The notes under the pieces are model-generated. The model did not search any database, was not told where the DNA came from, and was given only the letters and a program-made list of their open reading frames with translations. Of a stretch of DNA of 64,000 nucleotides, positions 55,805-64,000 are shown piece after piece (the first letter of the stretch is position 1; the number at the start of each line of letters is the position of its first letter). A program made the translations under genes and the position numbers. This stretch comes from Syngnathus acus (Eukaryota; Chordata; Actinopteri; Syngnathiformes; Syngnathidae), in NCBI RefSeq assembly GCF_901709675.1, contig NC_051089.1:16171976-16235975 (forward strand), written 5' to 3'.

Positions 55805-58800
55805 TTATGATGTTGTTGATGGCGATGTCAAGGAGGAGTAATTGTGGTGATATTGAGGCTTGCTCTGGAACCCAAGACACTCCCCACAGATAATACTCTG
55901 AACGAGCCACTCGGGAGACACCAGCGGCACTTGAAGTGATGTCACATTTTTCTCTATGAGCGGTGGGCAAGAATGGTCTGCGACCACAACATCATACTTT
56001 CCTGCAGGGACGTCTACGAGTGGGGGAAACGAAATGTTGGTCACTTTGTCAAAGCAGAGTATTGGTGTAGTTGATGTCAATCTTACCAGAGCCGTCCTTG
56101 TCGGCATAGAAATGCCGGAAGGAGGAAGCGCCACCCATAGTGACGAGCTGGGCCCAAAGCTCCTCTGGCTTCTCAGACACCAGAAAAAAATGCAAGTCCT
56201 TGAAAGGACTGGAGCGAGGATGCCTGAGAAAAGACAAATACTACTTAAGAATTGCTATTCAACGGTTTCTTTTAATTGCAATGTTTGATATTAGCAACAA
56301 ATAAAATAATAGTTGCAAGAAATGTTTTTTTTAAACTGCACATCAGAAAAAAAAAGTTATAGCACACCACTTATTAAAATTATTCAGTGCATGTATGTAT
56401 GTATAATGATGTACCTTCTGTCATCTAGTGGAAGAGCATTTTATTTGTGACTATATATGGTTGGCTAAAATACATGATTTTGTAGAATATATATTTTTTG
56501 TCAAAATTTACTGAATAATTTGTTACGGCACACCGGTTGACAATAATTGTAAAACATAACATGGGCAATAAAACAACGTTTTAAAAGATTTTTTAGAATA
56601 CAAGTAAATTATTTACTGCATATCGGACCAGAAGATCCAAATGACATAAAATGTAACAGTAAACAAAAAAAAGTTTGGAATCAAAATATCAATTTTGCTT
56701 TAAAAGAAATTGCTTGCATCGAATTGTTCCATTTGAAATTATATTCTCTTATTGGAGATTCATCTTTGAACCCATGGACAAGTTCAATCATGTTATAAAA
56801 TGAGAAAAAATCCCCTAAAATCTAACAAAATAATTTTACTTTAACATAAAAATGACTTATTGTATCAAACCCCATGTATCAAGATTTGTAGCAAATTCTT
56901 TTGTTGGAGAGATATATACCCCTAATACTCAGATTTAGAAACATTCAAAAAAAGAAATCTTCATACCATTCCACAATGGCACCATCTGGTCCCAAACCAG
57001 CAGGTAGCAGATAGTTCCTGTAGTTGAGCAGTTTGTTGTCTTTGCAGCAGTCTCTCACCCAAAAATGCGACACGCATGGCACACCGCTGGCTAAGCTCAG
57101 CAAGTACTTCCTGGTACGGCAGTGCTGGTCTACAATGAGAAGACTCTGGTATGCCGCCTTGCACTGAGGGGAGGACGGGAGCCACGTGAGGCTGAATTCA
57201 TTACCCAAACGCATATTCATATAATCACAGCACTTACCTGTTCTTCATTGAAGTCTGGCAGAATAAAGCCTCCACCTGCCAGTAGCTGGGACTCAGTGTA
57301 TGCTTTGTTAAACGGGCCAATCTGAACATTATCTGCTTGGAAAATAGAGACAAAGATGTCAAGCCGGCCACTGGGATGGTTACGCCAGCTCTGAGGATAA
57401 TCGGCCTCACCCTCCTCATCGCTAATGAGTATATTGTTCAGTCGGTCCATCTCAGATGAGGCGGTTAGCATGAAGGCGAAGCCCATGAAAAGAGATGTGT
57501 TCTGAGGCATTGGGCCATGAGTCTCAGCCAGATTGCCTGGCTGTGCAGCCACATCTGTGCCGCTGCCAGACGTGTTACAGACACCGGCCCGCTGAGCTGC
57601 GGGACAACAGTACGGTCACATATACAGTATCAAAATTGTTGAATTTAGTTCACCCAAATCAAGAGAAAAATAATCATTAAGATGACTTGTAGTGGATTAC
57701 TGCTATGAGAAACACCAGCATGTTCTATTTATTCCCATCTTCCCTCCACCTGTGAACCACAGTACCACCAGTGGAAACTTTGTTCATTACCAAATAAGCC
57801 TCAGCAGCAGCAGCCCGCATACAGCATGGTAGGAAGGACTCGAATGGATAAGACCGATGTCTCAGCACAAAACACACTTATTACCAATTCCAACACACAT
57901 ATGAAATCTTACAATATTAAAAATATCAATGATTTAAAAACCATAATTCAATTGGGGGAAAAAATGCCCAGGAGTGGAGTGAAAAACTAATACAATATTT
58001 TAAAATGCACCAAGTAGAACCTATTAAAACCATCAGCAATTATTTTAAAACTAGGAAAGTATAAATATGGTTACTCTATCTAATAAAATCACAGGTATTG
58101 TTAAAAAAAAAAAAAAAAAAAAAGGTCGTTAAACTTTAAGTATGACGACGTGCCCTCCCCTCCAGACATGTTTTTGGTGAGAGAGTCTCTGTACCGGTTC
58201 TGGCGCCCCTGCGGCTTCTTTTGGGCGGCGAGCGCTCGTTATCAGAGACCCGCAGCCTTCTCTTAGTGGACGGGCCTGCTTTACGTGGGCTGCTGGAGGA
58301 ACTTTGGTCAGGGGTGTTTGATCCCACAGGGGGTCCTCTGCGGCGCCTTTTGCCTTCCACCAAATTATCTGCAAAGTGAGCAGGATTGTGTCACTAAAAA
58401 GAAAACATTATGCCCAACGCATTCATTGTGTAGATTTGAAGAGAAAACAAAAGCTATCCATTCCTTTCTTTGATATTTAGGCCTCACAATTTTGGAGGGA
58501 ATTATTCCTCCAGGCTAATTTTGTTGTCTTGCAAAGTGATGGTACTTACCTAGGCTGATGTCGGAGGCCTTGGCCAGGGGAGTGGAGGGCTCATAGGGAC
58601 CAAGGCTGTGGTGCTCCCTCATTCTGTTTCCCTGCTCCAGCGAGAGGATGACTGAAGTCCTGTTGTACCACTCCTCTTGGCCCTCCCTCTCTATATTGTA
58701 GAAGAGGTCTTGCCCTTCTGATTTATAACCCTTCACCACACCTAAAAACACAGAAGATACACTTGATCAAGATGCGCTAGGCTGGTACTGATTTCCCGTT

Positions 58801-61800
58801 GCACAAACAAGGCTTACTAGCCTCATTGGTTTTTCCACCTCAAAAAAACATTGCTGGTGAACCCAAGTCTTGCTGACCAACAATAGAGGGGTTTCCATTC
58901 AAATGTCTCATTCCAGTAAATTTTGTAAAAATGTGCAAAATGAACATGCGACTTATCACCATTTTGAGGACGGCATGAGATGTCAGCATGAGATGGCGGC
59001 ATGAGATGGCGGCATGAGATGGCGGCATGAGATGGCGGCATACGATAGCGTCTCTCTGCCACAAGACTGTTGTCTATCTCTCAGCCTAATATATATATAT
59101 ATATATATATATTTTTAGCAATTAAACATTTATGGGGGATGTCGTTGTGTTGATACTGGTGGCAAAAGCGAATGACATTTCCGTGTTTTGATACGTTTAT
59201 AAAGGGTAAATTTTGTAGCATTTCCATTCAGGTTTAGTTTCACTATTCTTGAAAATTCAAATCAAACTAGGTAGATGGAAACCCACCCAGTGAAGATGGT
59301 GTAACTAATTTGATTTGAGAAAGGTGGCAGCAACCAGAACTAAGTTCGTTACATATTCAGAGAAGCAAGATTATTTAAGATGAAGACTGTGCAATGACTT
59401 TTTTGGGAGGCTACTGGTAAAGGTTAAATTTATTTTAAAAATCCATCTGTGTGAAAGCTTTGCAAATATCCCAGCGCAAATTGACCTATATATGTATGTA
59501 AAAAAAATGTAATGGCTAAATTTGGCTGTAGCAGCTTTAGAAGAATCAGGTGCACCAGAAATTATGTTCATTTGAATACTACAAAAAGACAAAAGATGCA
59601 ATGTTCAAAACTGATCAACTTTAGGTCACCCCCCCCCTCATTTTTATGCCCCTTACACAGTTGGGCGGTAAAAAGAGGGAGCAAAACTCCACAGAGCGAC
59701 GTCCAAGTCGGATATATCCGATCAAATGAAGTTCGGTGGCAAAGCGGCGTGCAGTGGGTTGACATTTTTCTACTTTACCTACCTATGCTGAAAAACTCAT
59801 CTTCCACCAAAGCGGTGACCTCAGTCTCCAGTGGAATGGGATCACACAGCAGGATATCTTTTCCCGCCACTTCACACTCGTATCCATCATCAAAACGCAG
59901 GCGAAATCTCCCTTCGCCAGGATCTTTGACAATGCGGCCAGAGTAGAAGTAGCCATTGGACGACCACTTGGCCATCACTCGCAGTCCCACAAAGCTACTT
60001 CCGGCTGAGCTTGCCTCCTCTGGGGACGACCGTGGGGAGTTGGAGTGGCGCAGGACCTCATCGTCTGTGGGGCTGACAGGGACGCGTGGGGGAGGTATAT
60101 AAGGTTCATCCTCTGAGGAAGACAGGGGCTGACCTTGAGTGCTGAGCAGCAGCAATGAGCCAGCACCTCCTCCCCTGTAAGCCAAAAGATTTGCTCAAAC
60201 CAAACATGTTGAAAAGCAACAACGGAAATAAACAACCAACACGAGGAACGTAAGTGAGAAGAAAAGTGTAGATTAGCAGGTGACCTCCTTTTACTTGAGT
60301 GGTGTTAACATGCATGGCGAGCCTCTGAGAGCACTCACCTGAACGGGGGTCGACCACGTTTAGCCCGTCCTCTGGGGGTGGTTGAAACTAATGCCCCAGA
60401 CTCAGGGGTACCTCTGTCCTTTTTGACCACTGACCCTCCCTTTTGACCCCTATTACCCCTCTGTTTTTGTCCGCCTCCCCTTTTAAGACTGCAGACACAC
60501 AGAGGGGACAAATAGAGATAGTCAGGTTGCACAGGCACCGATTTGAGGTCACTCAAATAATGAGTGACCACAGATTGATGCCTGGGAGGTGTGATTAGTG
60601 AATCACTGAGAGATTAGGGTGTTAGTCAAAGAAGGTGAAGGAGTGACACAGGAAAAGGTAGTGTTTTCACCCATGCTGTACTATGATAGAGAAAATCTGA
60701 GAAGTCCATGCTCTGATCAAAGATGAACCAGTACCTAGCAGATTTGGCGCTTCGACTGGGCGGCATGATGAACTCTGGCCTGGAGAGACCACTGGTGGTC
60801 CTACGCCCTCCCCCAGAACCTTTCTGTAGGCTGGAGGCCTTGGACGACAAGGAGCTGATGTCACCAAGGTCACCAGATGTTAGGGAACTGCTGATTGTGC
60901 GGCACGGGGACATGTCATTGTCCAAGACCTGACAGTCCACCACTGGGTCCTCGCTCTCCTAATAACAATGACAAGACACTTATTTGGGGTTTTAAATAGG
61001 ATGACCTACATGTGTGAATGTGTACAGTGCATCCAAACGGTATTCAGCGCGCTTCACATGTACTTTAGAGTCTCTACTGACCAAAACGGGCATGTTTCTG
61101 CAATGTGGGAGAAAGTCAGAACTCAAAAATCCACGCAAGCATGAAGACAACATGCAAATATCACTCAAGAAGGCCAGGGCAGAGAACCAAAGCCCAGACC
61201 TCAAAACTTTAGAGCGGACGAAGCAACCACTTCTTAACAGAGCAGCCAGTGGAGAGCTGAAGGTTTTTCCCGGCTGACTGGGCAAAAGGGGATCTTCACC
61301 CTGGACTGGTCGTCAATCAATCACAGTGTACATTACCTACCACCCATACTTAAATTCACTGTCACTGAAGTCGCATTGCCTGCACTAAAATCAATAACCC
61401 TTATACATATCAGGTGTCCCCAAAACACAAAAGTTTCATGAAAGGAAAACATTCGTGGGTGAAAGAAATAATGTGACTCACTAACCTCTGTGACTTTGCG
61501 ATCCACCTCTTTGCCATCTTCATAAAAAACATCTGTAATGATCCGTGTGATGGTGGTCCGTACTTCCTGGATGGTGCGCACGTGTCTGCGGTGGGAGGGC
61601 CCATCTTTTCTTCGAAAAGATGAGGTTTCCGGTTCGCCCTGTTAAAGATCAAAGTTAGCTATTCAACAAAATATAGATGATTTTTCATTTGAAAAACAAT
61701 AATGGTACGCACCATGCCTGCTGGTGAGCACGGCATTTGTATACTTATGGGCATCTGCCTGCTGATAAACGTATTACAAGTTGGTTGAAGATACAACACA

Positions 61801-62786
61801 AAAAAAAAAAAAAAAATCAACATTTGAAGATATATTTTGAATATAGATGCGGTTTTAATAAAAAAAAACATGCAACTGGATATTGGCAGAAGCCTTTTTT
61901 GAATTAGTGATGTATTATTTATATAACTCAGACGCCAATTTAAAAAAGAAAAAATCCAAATATCTCTTCACAACTAATTGATACTTTCACACGACTAATG
62001 TAATTTTGTATTTATTTTCTCTGACCGTATCAGGTTTTTTTTTTTCTCAAGGGAATAGCATCAACATCATCTGTGGTCCGCAAGCGACATTCCTATTTGC
62101 TGTGCAGTCGAGGAAAGAGGAATTTAACCTGGCAATGATTTGCTGATTTGCTAACAGCTACCGGTGCAAGTTTTTTTTACAGCACATTTTAAAAATTTAA
62201 GCTGTCAGTGCTCTTTTTTGCACCATAGACTGATTTTACATAATGACCATATTTTGTCAGACTATCAAAGCCGTAGCGCAACGAGATGTCGAGCCATCGT
62301 AATGTTTGTTCAATCCATGCCACGATGCCATCTTCGAAATAAACGTTTCACACAAGCGGTTTGGCTGTTGACTTTGACTTTTCAAAGGGCGGCTCTGAAA
62401 ATGCGCGCTGAAGCAATTGAATCCAGCACATAAGTGACTATTTTCAATACACATGCGCACTTGCTCGCCGCTTATGTCCACCATAGTGGTTAATTATTAA
62501 TCAATTTAGGTTAATAACGTGTATATATAGTGACTGAAGAACCTTGTTGGATGGGTGAGCAGTAACGGTGTTGTCTAAGGTGTGCCGGGATTCGTCCTTT
62601 TGGTTTGGGACAGACAGCTCTGGTCCTCGCCTCTCTTCAGACTGCTCAGCTTCCGTTTGTCGAGCAGCCTCCTGTGGCACTGCCGACACTTCCAGTTGTA
62701 AAGACTCTGACTGGCTATTGGGCAGGCTGTCACATCCTAGCGAGGCTGTCCGAGATCTTTTTCGTAATGAGGTGAAGAGCTCTCCC
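55805..62786 (-). CDS. tp53bp1: 53BP1 DNA double-strand-break repair protein, C-terminal ~810 residues (5' exons lie right of the window)
   Basis: Exons in gene order: 62543-62786, 61486-61638, 60735-60958, 60339-60488, 59783-60174, 58550-58741, 58195-58368, 57238-57596, 56967-57163, 56087-56223 and 55805-56013 (stop). Phases all agree. Visible landmarks are: the pre-Tudor block SSLTSGDLGDISSLSSKASS; a GAR-like RGRAKRGRPPFR; the tandem Tudor (FVGLRVMAKWSSNGYFYSGR, RFDDGYECEVAGKDILLCDP, VVKGYKSEGQDLFYNIE), which reads H4K20me2; the basic region NLVEGKRRRRG with SPPKRSRRG, corresponding to the UDR/nuclear-localisation segment; and the tandem BRCT (PQNTSLFMGFAFMLT, FNKAYTESQLLAGGGFIL, RTRKYLLSLASGVPCVSHFW, LQVPLVSPEWLVQSIICGEC). 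53BP1 promotes end joining and activates p53. The donor of the exon ending at 58195 (G|GTACAG) is the weakest call; it was chosen because its phase fits. The N-terminal S/TQ-rich half lies outside. No further exon was seen at 62787-64000. Confidence 0.96.
58096..58124. repeat. Poly(A) run in a tp53bp1 intron
   Basis: About 24 A bases on the plus strand, close to the 58195 donor. Confidence 0.9.
58976..59046. repeat. 13-bp minisatellite in a tp53bp1 intron
   Basis: Unit atgagatggcggc repeated about five times with edge variants (atgagatgtcagc, atacgatagcg). A (TA)n tract follows at 59087-59112. Confidence 0.9.
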
Positions 62787-63920
62787 CTACAAAAGTGAAA
62801 AAATTGTAGAGAACCTCAGAAATACACTTAAAGTAAGAGATTTATGAACAAATACTGTCTTGTACTAGTTCATTTTTGTGTGAAAAATTCGGTTAGGAAA
62901 GAAATCAACTATGTCTACACTAAAGCAAAATTATATTTGAATATCCCTCACTCCGTGCCAAGATCTAGATCTACAAAGTAAATAAGAACTTGTAGGGAGA
63001 CTGATTACAAAACACAAAGGGGCTGCTAAAATTTAAAGACGGCCTGCATTTATATGTACCCCAATTTCACACAGCCTTTCGGGTCCAGAATTTGGGAATC
63101 ACGTTAATCCCGAAAGCACGATTCATAGTCTTTTTTTTTTTTTTGGAAAGGCATGTTTTTAGGCAGCCAAAGCGGTCCTTTATTACGTTAATTTATGTCA
63201 GGCGTATTGTTGGGCAGCCAAAAGGGGTCCGTTTGCTGTCCACCTCCTTTTATTAAGAGACTAATACGCAGATGACAATGTCAGGCGGCTTGAGTTAAGA
63301 CATTTTGATGCTATGTGAATTGGATGGAAGAGAGACTAAAGCAGCCATTTATTCTACTACTGTGTTTGGCCACGCTCTTTGACTTGTGTCTGTGTGGATG
63401 AGAGGCTTCCGGGAACTTCCCCCTTTCCAAATCAAGAACAATCCTAGCTATCCGTAACACTGTAATAAAGCAGTCATACAGATCAAACAGCCCGACATCT
63501 TATTATCAAACGCCTTTAAATTGGTCACGGAAATTCATCAAATCACTAGCGCTAAGGTTTACGCGCTAGTCATTTAGCTTCATACGGTTCTTATATCGTC
63601 CATTTAAAATATTACTTAAAAATGTATTTGTCAAAAAAAATTGGGGTCCATGACCAAACTGCGTCGAGTAGGATCAAAGCGAGTAAAATCAAGATTTGAG
63701 TGTATTTTTCTTTGCATGCAAACGGGGGGGGGGGGGTTCGCACTCGGCTGTCTTAACTTTGTGGGCATGTTTGCGCTGATGTCATTAGCGCAGTATCCTT
63801 TGTGACGATGACGTTAAGAAGATGACGGCCCTCTGTGTTCTAAAAACACATTTCCCTTTCACAACACTTCTTTTTCAAAGGAATTGCACCGGTTTATCAT
63901 TTACCCCATTTCAATTTGTA
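62787..63920. other. tp53bp1 intron (upstream side), no exon seen
   Basis: AT-rich sequence with a T-run at 63131-63142 and an 11-base G-run near 63725. The large S/TQ-rich exons expected for the N-terminal half of 53BP1 are not present, so they must lie beyond 64 kb. Confidence 0.5.
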
Positions 63921-63924
63921 ACTA

Positions 63925-64000
63925 CCGTATTTTCCGCCCTAAAAGGCGCACCGGGTTATAAGGCGCACCTTCAATGAACGGCCCATTTTAAAACTTTGTC
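63925..64000. mobile_element. Left end of a third TA-flanked MITE-like element (cut by the window edge)
   Basis: After TA (63923-63924) it begins ccgtattttccgccctaaaa with subterminal aaggcgcacc repeats, the same end plan as the elements at 5568 and 8213. Confidence 0.6.

Noticed and set aside
58976-59046. CRISPR-like regularly spaced repeat
   Set aside because: The units are directly adjacent with no spacers, and the genome is eukaryotic. It is a minisatellite.

Overview
This is a 64-kb piece of vertebrate nuclear DNA, almost certainly from a ray-finned (teleost) fish. The evidence is intron-rich genes with GT-AG splicing, teleost-like CART neuropeptide paralogs, and many fish-type repeats (tRNA-derived SINEs ending in (GATG)n, hAT and pogo/Tigger-like DNA elements, L2-like LINE 3' ends, dense microsatellites). 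The sequence of the (GATG)n SINE reminds me of pipefish/seahorse genomes, but that lineage guess is inference from memory. Layout, left to right. (1) 1-16 kb: the 5' end of an IQGAP gene on the minus strand, best matched to iqgap1. Four exons encode the N-terminus and the start of the calponin-homology domain; the introns are full of transposon remnants. (2) 19.4-21.2 kb and 38.3-39.4 kb: two complete three-exon CART (cocaine- and amphetamine-regulated transcript) neuropeptide genes on the plus strand, about 19 kb apart. Each has a TATA box, a signal peptide and a C-terminal knot of six cysteines. The first copy (called cart-A here) is divergent and has lost one dibasic processing site; the second (cart-B) is canonical. 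The 17 kb between them has no other gene that I can see, only repeats. (3) 45.4-47.6 kb: cdkn2aip on the minus strand, three exons, with an N-terminal XRN2-binding (XTBD) domain and a C-terminal dsRNA-binding-like region. (4) 48.4-55.1 kb: tubgcp4 (gamma-tubulin ring complex protein 4) on the plus strand, 17 recognisable exons. It is head-to-head with cdkn2aip across about 0.7 kb. (5) 55.8-62.8 kb: the 3' two-thirds of the exon set of tp53bp1 (53BP1) on the minus strand: the conserved region before the Tudor domain, the GAR-like motif, the tandem Tudor, the UDR/nuclear-localisation region and the tandem BRCT. It is tail-to-tail with tubgcp4, and the two poly(A) signals are only about 35 bp apart. 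IQGAP1, TUBGCP4 and TP53BP1 are all on human chromosome 15 (TUBGCP4 and TP53BP1 are neighbours), so the order here keeps part of an ancient linkage group. The CART genes and cdkn2aip are additional members. The genes do not form one pathway: they cover cytoskeletal scaffolding, neuropeptide signalling, an RNA-nuclease partner, microtubule nucleation and DNA-damage repair. The most notable biology is the tandem pair of CART paralogs with different predicted processing. I found no CRISPR array, operon, rRNA gene or convincing tRNA gene, and no wholly unknown system.
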